NCBI GenBank assembly: GCA_900541355.1
Contig: UQJU01000008.1
Coordinates: 1-47,765, forward strand
DNA length: 47,765 nt
Origin: Candidatus Avelusimicrobium fimicolum
GTDB lineage: Bacteria > Elusimicrobiota > Elusimicrobia > Elusimicrobiales > Elusimicrobiaceae
Direction of reading: 5' to 3'
In this document: one piece after another, positions 8,848-16,240 of the stretch
Numbering within the stretch: the first letter of the stretch is position 1
How the letters are laid out: every line of letters begins with the position of its first letter
Notes under the pieces: generated by a model
Databases searched by the model: none
What the model saw: the letters and a program-made list of their open reading frames with translations, nothing else
Told to the model about the DNA's origin: nothing
Made by a program: the position numbers and the translations under genes

Positions 8848-9141
8848 ATGGCAGAAGTAAAAATTAAACCGTTGGGCGACCGTGTTATCGTAAAGCCCAT
8901 TGAAAGAGAAACGATGAAAGGGGGAATCATCATTCCTGACACCGCCAAGGAAAAACCGATGGAAGGCGAAGTTTTGGCCGTCGGCGCCGGTAAATTAAAT
9001 GAAAAAGGCGAACGCGCGCCGATGGATGTTAAAAAAGGCGACCGCGTGCTGTATGGCAAATATTCCGGCACCGAAGTCAAACTGGAAGATGAAACGTATT
9101 TAATCATCCACCAAGACGAAATCTTGGGTATTTTAGGGTAA
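8848..9141 (+). CDS. groS: Co-chaperonin GroES
   Basis: 97 residues from the ATG at 8848. GroES caps GroEL as a heptameric lid. Family signatures are PLGDRVIVKP near the start, the mobile loop KGGIIIPDTAKEKP, and YGKYSGTEVKLEDETYLI near the end. An in-frame GTG at 8842 would add two residues, but it lies only three bases after the AAGGAG at 8833-8838, whereas the ATG is nine bases away, so the ATG was chosen. It is followed 18 bases later by groEL. Confidence 0.98.
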   Translation: MAEVKIKPLGDRVIVKPIERETMKGGIIIPDTAKEKPMEGEVLAVGAGKLNEKGERAPMDVKKGDRVLYGKYSGTEVKLEDETYLIIHQDEILGILG

Positions 9142-9159
9142 TAGGGGGAAATAAATAGT

Positions 9160-10794
9160 ATGGCTAAACAAATTATGTATGGCGACGACGCCCGCGCCAA
9201 AATGAAATCGGGTATTGAAAAAGTTGCAAACGCTGTAAAAGTTACGCTCGGCCCCAAGGGCAGAAGCGTAGTATTGGAAAAGAAATTCGGCTCTCCTCTT
9301 ATTATTGATGACGGTGTAACCATCGCCAAAGATATTGAATTGGAAGATAAATTTGAAAATATGGGCGCGCAGTTAATCCGCGAAGTTGCCTCTAAAACCA
9401 ACGACGTCGCCGGCGACGGTACCACTACCGCCACCGTACTCGCCAACGCGATGCTGACCGAAGGGATTAAAAACATTACCGCCGGGGCCAACCCGACCCT
9501 CGTCAAAAAGGGTATTGAAATGGCCGTAGAAGCCACCAAAGCGGAACTGTCCAAAATGCACAAACCCGTAAAGACCAAAGAAGAAAAAGCCCAAATCGCT
9601 ACCATTTCTTCCAACGACCGCGAAATCGGTAATATGATTGCCGAAGCGATTGAAAAAGTCGGCGCGGAAGGCGTAATTACCGTAGAAGAAGGCAAAACCG
9701 CCACCACCCAACTGGATATTGTGGAAGGTATGCAGTTTGACCGCGGCTACATTTCTCCTTACTTTGTAACCGATTCCGAACGTATGGAATGCGTATTGGA
9801 AAACCCGTATATCATTATTACGGATAAAAAGATTTCCTCTATGAACGAACTCTTGCCGGTTTTGGAAAAAATCGTACAAAGCGGCAAACAGTTCCTCATC
9901 ATTGCCGAAGATGTGGACGGCGAAGCGTTGGCTACCTTGGTAGTGAACAAACTCCGCGGTACCTTGAAAGGCTGCGCGGTCAAAGCCCCCGGCTTTGGCG
10001 ACAGACGCAAAGAAATGCTGGAAGATATCGCCATTTTGACGGGCGGCGAAGTGCTCAGCGAAGAACGCGGCATTAAGTTGGACAAAGCCGAACTCGCTAT
10101 GCTCGGCCAATGCGCCCGCGTAGTAGTGGATAAAGAAAACACCACTATCGTCAGCGGTAAAGGCAGCAAAGAAGCCATCGCGGCACGCGCCGAACAAATC
10201 CGCAAACAGATTGAAAACTCCAAGAGCGAATACGACAAAGAAAAACTCCAAGAACGCTTGGCTAAACTTTCCGGCGGTGTAGCCGTTATCAGCGTAGGGG
10301 CTGCAACGGAAACCGAATTGAAAGCCAAAAAAGCCAAAGTGGAAGATGCCAAAAACGCGACCAAAGCCGGCGTGGAAGAAGGCCTTGTGCCCGGCGGCGG
10401 TGTGGCGTTGGCCCGCAGCCAAAGCGCTTTGGAATCTTTGAAAGCCGACAACGACGATATCCGCACGGGTATCAATATTGTAAAAAAAGCCTTGACGGCT
10501 CCCTTGAAACAAATTGCCGCCAACGCAGGTTTAGACGGTGCCGTAGTGGTGGATAAGGTGCTTAGTATGAAAGGCGCCGCCGACGGCTACGATGCCGAAA
10601 ACAACACATACTGCGACCTCTTGAAAGCGGGCGTAGTGGACCCGGCAAAAGTGGTCCGCACCGCGCTTGAAAATGCGGCCTCTATCACCGGCACGGTACT
10701 TTTGACCGAAGCCCTGGTGGCAGATGCTCCCGAAAAAGAAGGCGCTCACGCCCCCGCGATGCCCGGTATGGGCGGAATGGGCGGTATGATGTAA
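9160..10794 (+). CDS. groL: Chaperonin GroEL
   Basis: 544 residues, standard length for the 60-kDa chaperonin that folds proteins inside a double heptameric ring. Visible signatures are VTLGPKGRSVVLEK, the ATP-binding DGTTTATVLA, and GAAT-E-ELK-KK--VEDA-NAT. The C-terminus has the typical GGMGGM repeat tail (PGMGGMGGMM). It is the second gene of the CIRCE-controlled operon, 18 bases after groES with the ribosome binding site AGGGGGAAA, and ends at a strong terminator. Confidence 0.99.
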   Translation: MAKQIMYGDDARAKMKSGIEKVANAVKVTLGPKGRSVVLEKKFGSPLIIDDGVTIAKDIELEDKFENMGAQLIREVASKTNDVAGDGTTTATVLANAMLTEGIKNITAGANPTLVKKGIEMAVEATKAELSKMHKPVKTKEEKAQIATISSNDREIGNMIAEAIEKVGAEGVITVEEGKTATTQLDIVEGMQFDRGYISPYFVTDSERMECVLENPYIIITDKKISSMNELLPVLEKIVQSGKQFLIIAEDVDGEALATLVVNKLRGTLKGCAVKAPGFGDRRKEMLEDIAILTGGEVLSEERGIKLDKAELAMLGQCARVVVDKENTTIVSGKGSKEAIAARAEQIRKQIENSKSEYDKEKLQERLAKLSGGVAVISVGAATETELKAKKAKVEDAKNATKAGVEEGLVPGGGVALARSQSALESLKADNDDIRTGINIVKKALTAPLKQIAANAGLDGAVVVDKVLSMKGAADGYDAENNTYCDLLKAGVVDPAKVVRTALENAASITGTVLLTEALVADAPEKEGAHAPAMPGMGGMGGMM

Positions 10795-10813
10795 TTTAAC
10801 AGCCTGTACACTG

Positions 10814-10844
10814 ACCGGGGTACTTTAAGTGCCCCGGTTTTTTT
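10814..10844 (+). terminator. Terminator of groESL
   Basis: ACCGGGG (10814-10820) pairs with CCCCGGT (10832-10838), followed by a T-run. Confidence 0.88.
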
Positions 10845-10884
10845 ATGTTAGCGGGCGAAAATGGGAGCGGGCTACGCTATTTTT

Positions 10885-10928
10885 TAGGTCCTTTGGCCCT
10901 GGGGGAAAGTAGGTCTTTTGGGAACTGG
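10885..10928 (+). promoter_or_regulatory. Two copies of the TAGGYCYTTTGRCCCTG-type motif
   Basis: TAGGTCCTTTGGCCCTGG (10885-10902) and the variant TAGGTCTTTTGGGAACTGG (10910-10928) stand in tandem 55-80 bases before the ATG of the secreted protein at 10983. The same motif precedes three other genes for exported proteins in this window (11780, 40453, 46221). It is probably a transcription-factor site or a leader RNA element; the function is unknown. Confidence 0.5.
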
Positions 10929-10982
10929 AAAAAATTTAAATAGTTGTATAAAATATATATAAAGAATCATTTAGGAGGATGT

Positions 10983-11696
10983 ATGAAGAAACTTTTAGCA
11001 GTTGCTTTAATGCTCGGCGTATTAACCGCGGTGGTTTCGGCACAACCGTATAAACCTGCCGTAAATTCCACTTTTCCCCAATGGGTTCAACGCAATCAAA
11101 AGATTTTGTCGTATTTGGATTGGAAAAAAGCAACCGACAAACAAGCCGCCCGCAATCAGGCCGCCGCTAAAAAGGCTTACAACTCTATCCCGGCCAAAGC
11201 CAAAGCGCAGGCTAAAATTTCCTGGACTAACTATTATCAAAATCTTCGCACCAATAATACGGAAGTTTGGACCGAAAGTTATACTTGCAGCGTAATTTTA
11301 ATGGATTACAATGAAAAAAACGGCTTGGGTACGGTCAATGTGGCGTTTAAAAACGACTGCTTTAAAGATATGCAAAAAAACGCCTTGCAAGACTGGTTTA
11401 CTTTCCGCATTAACTTATCTAAATTTGATGCGCCCAACCAAGAAGAAAGTTTTGAATATGAATACAACAACAAGGGCGACGGTGCCGCAAGCAAAAATTT
11501 AAAGGCGTTCAAACATATTAAAATCGCCAATACCGATTATTACCAGTTTGCTATGCCGGTGCGCACTCCTGCCTTAAAAAACGGATTCAAAGCACTCTTC
11601 CCAACGCACAAAAGTTTTATCACCGCGGAGAAAGCCGCACTGGCATTAAAATTACTGCCGAAACACTCCGCCATCTCAACGTATGAACAAAGATAA
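10983..11696 (+). CDS. Secreted protein of unknown function
   Basis: 237 residues from the ATG at 10983, chosen because AGGAGG lies at 10973-10978 and the protein then begins with a clean signal peptide (MKKLLAVALMLGVLTAVVSA, cleavage before Gln21). An upstream in-frame ATG at 10944 would hide the signal. The mature part is Lys/Asn-rich with several Trp residues and begins with an amphipathic, helix-rich part (about 30-85). I recognise no domain. The gene stands alone between two terminators. It is preceded by a tandem copy of the TAGG...CCCTGG motif that also precedes the next gene, so the two may be co-regulated exported proteins. Confidence 0.75.
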   Translation: MKKLLAVALMLGVLTAVVSAQPYKPAVNSTFPQWVQRNQKILSYLDWKKATDKQAARNQAAAKKAYNSIPAKAKAQAKISWTNYYQNLRTNNTEVWTESYTCSVILMDYNEKNGLGTVNVAFKNDCFKDMQKNALQDWFTFRINLSKFDAPNQEESFEYEYNNKGDGAASKNLKAFKHIKIANTDYYQFAMPVRTPALKNGFKALFPTHKSFITAEKAALALKLLPKHSAISTYEQR

Positions 11697-11730
11697 CATC
11701 CTTATCTTTGGTATAGAAAAAAAAATTTAA

Positions 11731-11762
11731 AAATATCCCTGGCTGATGCCGGGGATATTTTT
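11731..11762 (+). terminator. Terminator after the secreted protein gene
   Basis: A 13-bp stem: AAATATCCCTGGC (11731-11743) against GCCGGGGATATTT (11748-11760), with one T-G wobble and loop TGAT, ending in Ts. Confidence 0.88.
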
Positions 11763-11779
11763 GGGGGCCTATATGCGTC

Positions 11780-11797
11780 TAGGCCCTTTGACCCTGG
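11780..11797 (+). promoter_or_regulatory. TAGGYCYTTTGRCCCTG-type motif
   Basis: TAGGCCCTTTGACCCTGG, 62 bases before the ATG at 11860. The preceding GGCCTA (11766-11771) can pair with its TAGGCC, making a small stem-loop with GCG in the loop. Confidence 0.5.
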
Positions 11798-11859
11798 AAA
11801 TTTGATACTAAAAATCATATGATTAATAAAGAAGGATATTTTCAACACGAGGAAAACCT

Positions 11860-12738
11860 ATGAAAAAATTATTAGTTTTACTGTTGGCTTTTTGCGGTTG
11901 TGCGGCTGTTTTAAATGCACAAACCCCAAATGTCTCCCAAAAACTTAACACCGCACTGAAAAAGAAATTAGCGGCATCTTCTTCTACCAATGCCCACGAA
12001 AAGGGTGTTATTATGATTAAAATGACGGTAGAAGCGCGCTTTACCGACGTGTACGCAAACAATGATCCCATTGTTAAAGAATGTCCAGCCGTCCGCATTG
12101 CCCCCAATACACTGTTGGCTTCCCGTGCGTGCATTGATTTAAGCGGAAAAGGCGAACACATTAAATATATGGGTGCGGGCGAAGCCCCCGAAGTTACCAT
12201 CCAAAACGTACAACGCTGGATTTCTAATGTACGCGTGGCAGGGGTAACAATCCAGCCCAAAGATTTCCGCCAAAATGACAAATTACTGCTTATTGCCATT
12301 GACGGCACCAACGCCAAGTTGAAAGCCGCCGTTGAAAAATTGCCGATTTCTGACCTGTTTGTTGCGAAAAATGCAAAAAGATTGCAAGATACGTTTCCGG
12401 AAATGATTCTTAACCGCGACGATATGGTTTTCAACAGCCGTGAGTGCGCAGAAGTGGACATTGTAAATGTCTGCACGGGCACGCAATGCTTTCAAGTCTG
12501 CTGGAAAGTTATTGACGGCGATACCGGGGATCCGGTCTTTGGCAGAAACCCCGACAAAAGCAATTTGGACTTTTTGTTAGGTTTTAACGCAACGAACTCC
12601 AAAAAAGACAAACGCAAATCCGGACGTTGGTATCATTTCTTGACACAAGGTTCCTTGAATTTCTTAAAAACTAGTTTGCCCGCTACGGAATGGAATTACG
12701 TTGCTTCTCACGTTAAAGACGAAAGAATCTACAAATAA
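11860..12738 (+). CDS. Secreted trypsin-like protein, probably catalytically dead
   Basis: 292 residues. Residues 1-20 are a signal peptide ending ...LNAQ. The rest recalls a trypsin-fold (S1/chymotrypsin) protein: CPAVRIAPNTLLASRACI (75-92) matches the region around the catalytic His (consensus ...VLTAAHC), DKLLLIAID (140-148) matches the Asp region (D-x-ALL-x-L), and CWKVIDGDTGDPVFG (214-228) matches the GDSGGP region. The expected His is Ala90, the expected nucleophile Ser is Thr222 and the second Gly of GDSGG is Asp224. Asp140 is kept. Many paired Cys residues suit an exported protein. So this looks like a pseudoprotease used for binding. The alignment is by eye; a structure prediction would settle it. 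It is a single-gene unit between terminators, with ribosome binding site AGGAAA. Confidence 0.6.
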   Translation: MKKLLVLLLAFCGCAAVLNAQTPNVSQKLNTALKKKLAASSSTNAHEKGVIMIKMTVEARFTDVYANNDPIVKECPAVRIAPNTLLASRACIDLSGKGEHIKYMGAGEAPEVTIQNVQRWISNVRVAGVTIQPKDFRQNDKLLLIAIDGTNAKLKAAVEKLPISDLFVAKNAKRLQDTFPEMILNRDDMVFNSRECAEVDIVNVCTGTQCFQVCWKVIDGDTGDPVFGRNPDKSNLDFLLGFNATNSKKDKRKSGRWYHFLTQGSLNFLKTSLPATEWNYVASHVKDERIYK

Positions 12739-12762
12739 AGTTGTTTTTAATCAAAAACTTTA

Positions 12763-12790
12763 AACACCCGCTAATTGAGCGGGTGTTTTT
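12763..12790 (+). terminator. Terminator after the trypsin-like gene
   Basis: AACACCCGCT (12763-12772) pairs with AGCGGGTGTT (12778-12787), followed by Ts. Confidence 0.9.
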
Positions 12791-12856
12791 CATTTATATT
12801 ACCCATTTTTGCCCGATATTTTATAGAATAAAAGTAACTTAAAAAAGGGGGAAAAT

Positions 12857-13582
12857 ATGGCTAATAATCCTATGTTTAATGAAGCCGCTTTTGAACGCGC
12901 GCAAGAATCTGCCCGTGCCGTGCAGCCAATGACGTTGCAAGGCACTATTAACAAAACCTTCTGCCTGCTGTTTTTATGTGTGGTGGGAGCAATGTTTACT
13001 TGGACAAACCCGCAAGTTTCCGGTTTGGCAATGGGCATATCTGCCATTGGTGCATTTGTGCTGGCGATGGTAACATTCTTTAAACCGTCCATATCGGCCT
13101 TTACCGCGCCAATTTACGCATTGTTGGAGGGGGTCTTGCTGGGAGCGATTTCCGCCCAATACAATGCCCAATTTAAAGGCATTGTGTTTAATGCCGTGGC
13201 AATTACATTTCTCGTGTTTTTTGCGATGCTTTTTATCTACCGCACAAAAATTATTAAAGTATCGCGCGGGCTGATGATTGGTATTTTTTCGGCTACGCTT
13301 GCTATTTGTGTGTTATATATCGGTTCGTTTATTTTATCGCTTTTTGGCGTAAGCACGGCTTATTTAACGTCTAACTCGCCGTTGTCTATCGGCATTAGCG
13401 TAGTGGTGTGCATTGTGGCGGCCTTAAACTTTTTGTTGGACTTTAATTTTATTGACGAAATGACCTCCCGTTTTGCCGCGCCTAAATATATGGAGTGGTA
13501 CGCCGCGTTTAGTTTAATGGTTACGCTCGTTTGGCTGTATATTGAAATTTTACAGTTACTGGCCAAATCGCAAAAACGCTAA
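12857..13582 (+). CDS. Bax inhibitor-1/YccA-type membrane protein
   Basis: 241 residues with a short soluble N-terminus (MANNPMFNEAAFERA) and seven hydrophobic segments, the layout of the bacterial Bax inhibitor-1-like family (BaxI_1). Family hallmarks are the N-terminal ...MTLQGTINKTFCLL, ALLEGVLLGAIS in the middle, and DFNFIDEM followed by MEWYAAFSLMVTLVWLYIEILQLL at the end. Relatives act as pH-sensitive calcium leak channels or modulators of membrane proteases; the role here is not known. Ribosome binding site AAAAGGGGG. It stands alone between the trypsin-like gene's terminator and pgk. Confidence 0.9.
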   Translation: MANNPMFNEAAFERAQESARAVQPMTLQGTINKTFCLLFLCVVGAMFTWTNPQVSGLAMGISAIGAFVLAMVTFFKPSISAFTAPIYALLEGVLLGAISAQYNAQFKGIVFNAVAITFLVFFAMLFIYRTKIIKVSRGLMIGIFSATLAICVLYIGSFILSLFGVSTAYLTSNSPLSIGISVVVCIVAALNFLLDFNFIDEMTSRFAAPKYMEWYAAFSLMVTLVWLYIEILQLLAKSQKR

Positions 13583-13628
13583 TCGTGCCGGAACCGTCCA
13601 AATTTTGTAAAATTAAAGAGTAAAGAAA

Positions 13629-13647
13629 CCCCGCTGTCAGGGCGGGG
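13629..13647 (+). other. GC hairpin in the pgk leader
   Basis: CCCCGC (13629-13634) can pair with GCGGGG (13642-13647). There is no T-run, so it may be a weak terminator of the preceding gene or a structured pgk leader. The pgk ribosome binding site AAAGGAG follows at about 13658-13664. Confidence 0.4.
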
Positions 13648-13675
13648 GGAATTATTAAAGGAGCCAAAAGAAACT

Positions 13676-14875
13676 ATGAATTTTGACAGCATCAAAAAAA
13701 TTCAGGATATGGACCTGAAAAATAAAAAAGTATTGGTGCGCGTGGATTACAACGTACCCTTGAAAGACGGTAAAGTAGATAACAACAAACGTATCGTCGC
13801 TACCGAAAAAACCATTAAATATTTGCTTGAAAACAACTGCCGCATCGTGTTAATTGCCCACTTGGGCCGCCCGAAAGGCAAGGTAGTACCGGAATTTAGT
13901 TTGGCTCCCGTGGCCGCCGAAGTGGAAAAATTGTTCGGTGTACCGGTGCATTTCGCCAAAGATTGCGTAGGCCCGGAAGCCGATAAAGTAGTAGCCGAAA
14001 CCAAAAACGGCGAAATCGCCCTTTTGGAAAACCTCCGCTACCACCCCGAAGAAGAAAAGAACGATGCCGAATTTGCCAAACAATTGGCTAAACACGGTGA
14101 AATCTTTGTACAGGAAGCCTTTGGTACGGTTCACCGCGCCCACGCTTCCACCAGCGCCATTGCGGACTATTTGCCCGGCTGCGCGGGTTTCCTCGTGCAG
14201 AAAGAAGTGGAATTTTTAGGTAAAGCCCTTGAAAACCCTGCCCGCCCGTTTGCGGCTGTGGTCGGCGGTGCCAAAGTATCCGATAAAATTATGTTGCTTA
14301 ACAATTTGATGGACAAAGTAAACGTCCTCGTTATCGGCGGCGGTATGGCTTATACTTTCCTCAAAGTGCAAGGGCACGAAATCGGCAAATCTTTGTTTGA
14401 TGCCGAAAAAGAAAACGAAGCCAAAGCCGTTTTGGCCAAAGCCCAAGAAAAAGGCGTTAAAATCTTGCTGCCCGTGGACCACGTTTGCGGTAAAGAATTT
14501 GCCGAAACCACCGAACCCGTATCCGTGGAAGATATCAATATTCCGGCTGATTTAATGGGGTTGGATATTGGGCCGAAAACGATTGCCTTGTTCCGCGAAG
14601 AATTGCTCAAATGCAAAACGATTTTCTGGAACGGACCGATGGGCGTTTTTGAATTCCCGAATTTCGCCAAAGGCAGTTTTGCCGTGGCCCAGGCGATGAT
14701 TGATGCCACCAAAGCCGGTGCGACCACCATTATCGGCGGCGGCGACAGCGTTAACGTGCTTAAAAAAGGCAAATTTAACCAAAAAGAACTTTCCCACGTT
14801 TCCACCGGCGGCGGTGCCAGTATGGAATTTGTGGAAGGTAAGGAACTGCCTGGATTGGTGGCGTTAGCCAAATAA
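13676..14875 (+). CDS. pgk: Phosphoglycerate kinase
   Basis: 399 residues, full length. It transfers phosphate between 1,3-bisphosphoglycerate and ADP in glycolysis. Signatures in order: VRVDYNVPL (about 22-30), HLGRPKG, LLENLRYHPEE, FGTVHRAHAST, VGGAKVSDKI, IGGGMAYTFL, NGPMGVFE and the nucleotide-binding GGGDSVN near the C-terminus. The ribosome binding site AAAGGAG is well placed. The last 35 bases of the gene, including the stop codon, are copied twice downstream, each copy with its own terminator. Together with pfp at the window end it indicates a standard Embden-Meyerhof route. Confidence 0.99.
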   Translation: MNFDSIKKIQDMDLKNKKVLVRVDYNVPLKDGKVDNNKRIVATEKTIKYLLENNCRIVLIAHLGRPKGKVVPEFSLAPVAAEVEKLFGVPVHFAKDCVGPEADKVVAETKNGEIALLENLRYHPEEEKNDAEFAKQLAKHGEIFVQEAFGTVHRAHASTSAIADYLPGCAGFLVQKEVEFLGKALENPARPFAAVVGGAKVSDKIMLLNNLMDKVNVLVIGGGMAYTFLKVQGHEIGKSLFDAEKENEAKAVLAKAQEKGVKILLPVDHVCGKEFAETTEPVSVEDINIPADLMGLDIGPKTIALFREELLKCKTIFWNGPMGVFEFPNFAKGSFAVAQAMIDATKAGATTIIGGGDSVNVLKKGKFNQKELSHVSTGGGASMEFVEGKELPGLVALAK

Positions 14876-14904
14876 GCCGGAAATTCTGACAGACAGTGTT
14901 TTTT

Positions 14905-14934
14905 CCCGCGTCCGCAAGGGCGCGGGCTTATTTT
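14905..14934 (+). terminator. First pgk terminator
   Basis: CCCGCGTCC (14905-14913) pairs with GGGCGCGGG (14918-14926) around a GCAA loop, with one wobble. The T-run is interrupted (CTTATTTT). Confidence 0.75.
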
Positions 14935-15016
14935 ATACAGGCAGAACTTCCCGGATTAGTGGCGTTAGCCAAATAATCCGGCAAGACTTTGCCAACTGAA
15001 AAAACTATCTACACAA

Positions 15017-15049
15017 ACCGGGCCTGTTATTTAGGCCCGGTCTATTTTT
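15017..15049 (+). terminator. Second pgk-tail terminator
   Basis: ACCGGGCCT (15017-15025) pairs perfectly with AGGCCCGGT (15033-15041), then TCTATTTTT. Confidence 0.85.
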
Positions 15050-15135
15050 GCCAAAAAGGAACTGCCCGGATTGGTGGCGTTAGCCAAATAAGCCGGAAAA
15101 GACTTTTTGTCCAACAGGAACAAAATCTAACCCAA

Positions 15136-15165
15136 ACCGGACCTGCTGTTTAGGCCCGGTTTTTT
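15136..15165 (+). terminator. Third pgk-tail terminator
   Basis: ACCGGACCT (15136-15144) pairs with AGGCCCGGT (15152-15160) with one mismatch, followed by six Ts. It is a near copy of the second terminator. Confidence 0.85.
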
Positions 15166-15325
15166 GACGTCATCCCGTAAGAATGGGCGGCCCCGCAGGG
15201 GCAGTTGGGGCAAAGTATTAAAACTAGGACTCGCCTTCCAGTAAAATTCCTGCCAGAATTTTCTTGCAGGCCGGGCTCGCGGTTGCCGTGGAACTATATG
15301 CACACAAACCAAAACATCGCTGCGC
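15166..15325. other. Gene-free stretch after the pgk terminators
   Basis: No credible reading frame. It holds a short GC-rich self-complementary patch (GGCCCCGCAGGGGC region, about 15189-15202) and an imperfect palindrome around CCTGCCAGAATTTTCTTGCAGG (15250s-15270s). No promoter or RNA gene is recognised. Confidence 0.5.
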
Positions 15326-15372
15326 CTTTCTCGTCCCTACGAGCACCAAGCAGTTGGTGCGCGCTCTTGCTC
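15326..15372 (-). repeat. GCAG-loop hairpin element, copy 2
   Basis: Starts with CTTTCTCGTCCCTACG (15326-15341 as read on +), identical to copy 1. A perfect hairpin follows: GCACCAA-GCAG-TTGGTGC (15343-15360). GAGCA (15341-15345) and TGCTC (15368-15372) offer an alternative outer stem. It sits directly beside a terminator, as do the other copies. Confidence 0.7.
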
Positions 15373-15384
15373 AATATTTCAATA

Positions 15385-15413
15385 AAAAACCCAGACATTA
15401 AGTCTGGGTTTTT
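15385..15413. terminator. Bidirectional terminator
   Basis: AAAAACCCAGAC (15385-15396) pairs with GTCTGGGTTTTT (15402-15413) around five bases. No gene is evident immediately on either side, apart from the hairpin element copies. Confidence 0.8.
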
Positions 15414-15528
15414 GTATAATTATAGGGTCTCGGCCACAAGTCGCCGCGTTAATACCTCTGCCACTCGCAATTCCGCATCGCCATACCCGCCTTTCGGCTT
15501 TCAGCCTCAAACTCGTATAAGGCTCCGG
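15414..15528. other. Gene-free spacer between two hairpin elements
   Basis: No gene seen. Minus-strand short frames exist but have no start signal and no family resemblance I can name. Possibly decayed sequence. Confidence 0.4.
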
Positions 15529-15575
15529 CTTTCTCGTCCCTACGCAGGCAAAGCAGTTTGCCTGCTCTCTGCGTA
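15529..15575 (-). repeat. GCAG-loop hairpin element, copy 1
   Basis: Shares the 16-base CTTTCTCGTCCCTACG (15529-15544, + reading) with copy 2. Hairpin GCAGGCAAA-GCAG-TTTGCCTGC (15544-15565) has a different arm sequence but the same loop. An alternative outer stem is TACGCA (15541-15546) with TGCGTA (15570-15575). It lies just past the terminator of tRNA-Leu. Confidence 0.7.
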
Positions 15576-15581
15576 TAAATT

Positions 15582-15609
15582 AAAAAAACCGGACTTTCGT
15601 CCGGTTTTT
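15582..15609. terminator. Terminator of tRNA-Leu
   Basis: ACCGGAC (15588-15594) pairs with GTCCGGT (15599-15605) around TTTC, with an A-run on one side and Ts on the other. It serves the minus-strand tRNA. Confidence 0.85.
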
Positions 15610-15617
15610 AAATTTAT

Positions 15618-15699
15618 TGCGCAGAGAGGGACTCGAACCCTCAAGCCTTGCGGCATGCGCCCCTCAAACGCACGCGTATACCAATTCCGCCACCTGCGC
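15618..15699 (-). tRNA. tRNA-Leu (anticodon GAG)
   Basis: Class II tRNA. Acceptor GCGCAGG pairs with TCTGCGC (one G-U) and the discriminator is A. The D-arm GGCGGAATTGGTATACGC is Leu-type, the anticodon loop reads TT-GAG-GG, and there is a long variable arm and T-arm AGGGTTCGAGTCCCT. CCA is not encoded. It lies 114 bases downstream of secG on the same strand, the same pairing as secG-leuU in Escherichia coli. Confidence 0.95.
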
Positions 15700-15813
15700 G
15701 AAAATCTTACTAATGAGGGTTTTAAAGAACATCTTTGCGACTACATATATATTTTACTAAAAAAATATGCACCGCGCAACTAAAATCACCGCCGAAAAAA
15801 GGCGACAACCTAA

Positions 15814-16110
15814 TTATTTGCCGGGTACCGCCGGGGCTGTAGCCGCCGGAACTTTTACCGAGTCCAATACCGAGACGGACGATTTTTTGTTGGAAGCAAT
15901 CGTCAGCACGACGGAGGTACACATCAAAATAAGGGCCAAAATAGCGGTAAATTTGTTAATAGCATTAAAGGCAGTAGGGCTGGCAAATAAGTTATCCGCA
16001 CCCGACGCGCCGAAAATACCCGCGGCGGAACCTTTGCCACTCTGCAAGAGGACGAGTAAAATCAAAAGAATACAAACAATAAAGTGCAAAATCAAGGTTA
16101 AGGTGTACAT
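15814..16110 (-). CDS. secG: Protein translocase subunit SecG
   Basis: 98 residues from the ATG at 16110, which has AGGAG eight bases upstream. SecG is the small accessory subunit of the SecYEG channel in the inner membrane. Visible are the first membrane helix LTLILHFIVCILLILLVLLQ, the conserved cytoplasmic loop QSGKGSAAGIFGASGADNLF, the second helix FTAILALILMCTSVVLTIA, and a Ser/Val/Ala/Pro-rich tail. The Q-x-GKG...G motif is diagnostic. Longer upstream frames are not supported. It lies upstream of tRNA-Leu(GAG), and a possible TATAAT is present at 16142-16147 on the minus strand. Confidence 0.95.
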   Translation of the reverse strand: MYTLTLILHFIVCILLILLVLLQSGKGSAAGIFGASGADNLFASPTAFNAINKFTAILALILMCTSVVLTIASNKKSSVSVLDSVKVPAATAPAVPGK

Positions 16111-16240
16111 TTGTAAATCTCCTATAAAAAATAACACTTTTATTATACAATTTTTTTTTATTTTTAGCAGAAGTTCTTGGAGTTGCAAAAATAGGATATT
16201 TCTATTAGAATATAAATAGCCGTATTTAAAGGAGGATCTT

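Larger units (their letters stand above)
14841..15096 (+). repeat. Three copies of the pgk 3' end
   Basis: A 40-base segment covering the last codons of pgk, its stop and five following bases occurs at 14841-14880 (in the gene), 14942-14981 and 15057-15096. The copies differ at only a few bases, and each keeps the reading frame for ...LPGLVALAK-stop or a near variant. The period is 101 and 115 bases. Copies 2 and 3 also resemble each other through the following spacer and terminator, so the repeated unit is gene tail plus terminator. Confidence 0.9.

Noticed and set aside
9373..10512. Long minus-strand frame opposite groEL
   Set aside because: It is a shadow of groEL codon structure, Phe/Gly-rich, with no ribosome binding site.
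15414..15528. Second, degenerate tRNA on the minus strand
   Set aside because: A stretch shares short strings with tRNA-Leu (CAATTCCGC, CGCGT), but no acceptor, anticodon or T-arm can be formed.
15205..15783. 192-residue + strand open frame across the tRNA-Leu locus
   Set aside because: It runs through two hairpin elements, two terminators and the antisense of tRNA-Leu, has no ribosome binding site and a low-complexity composition.
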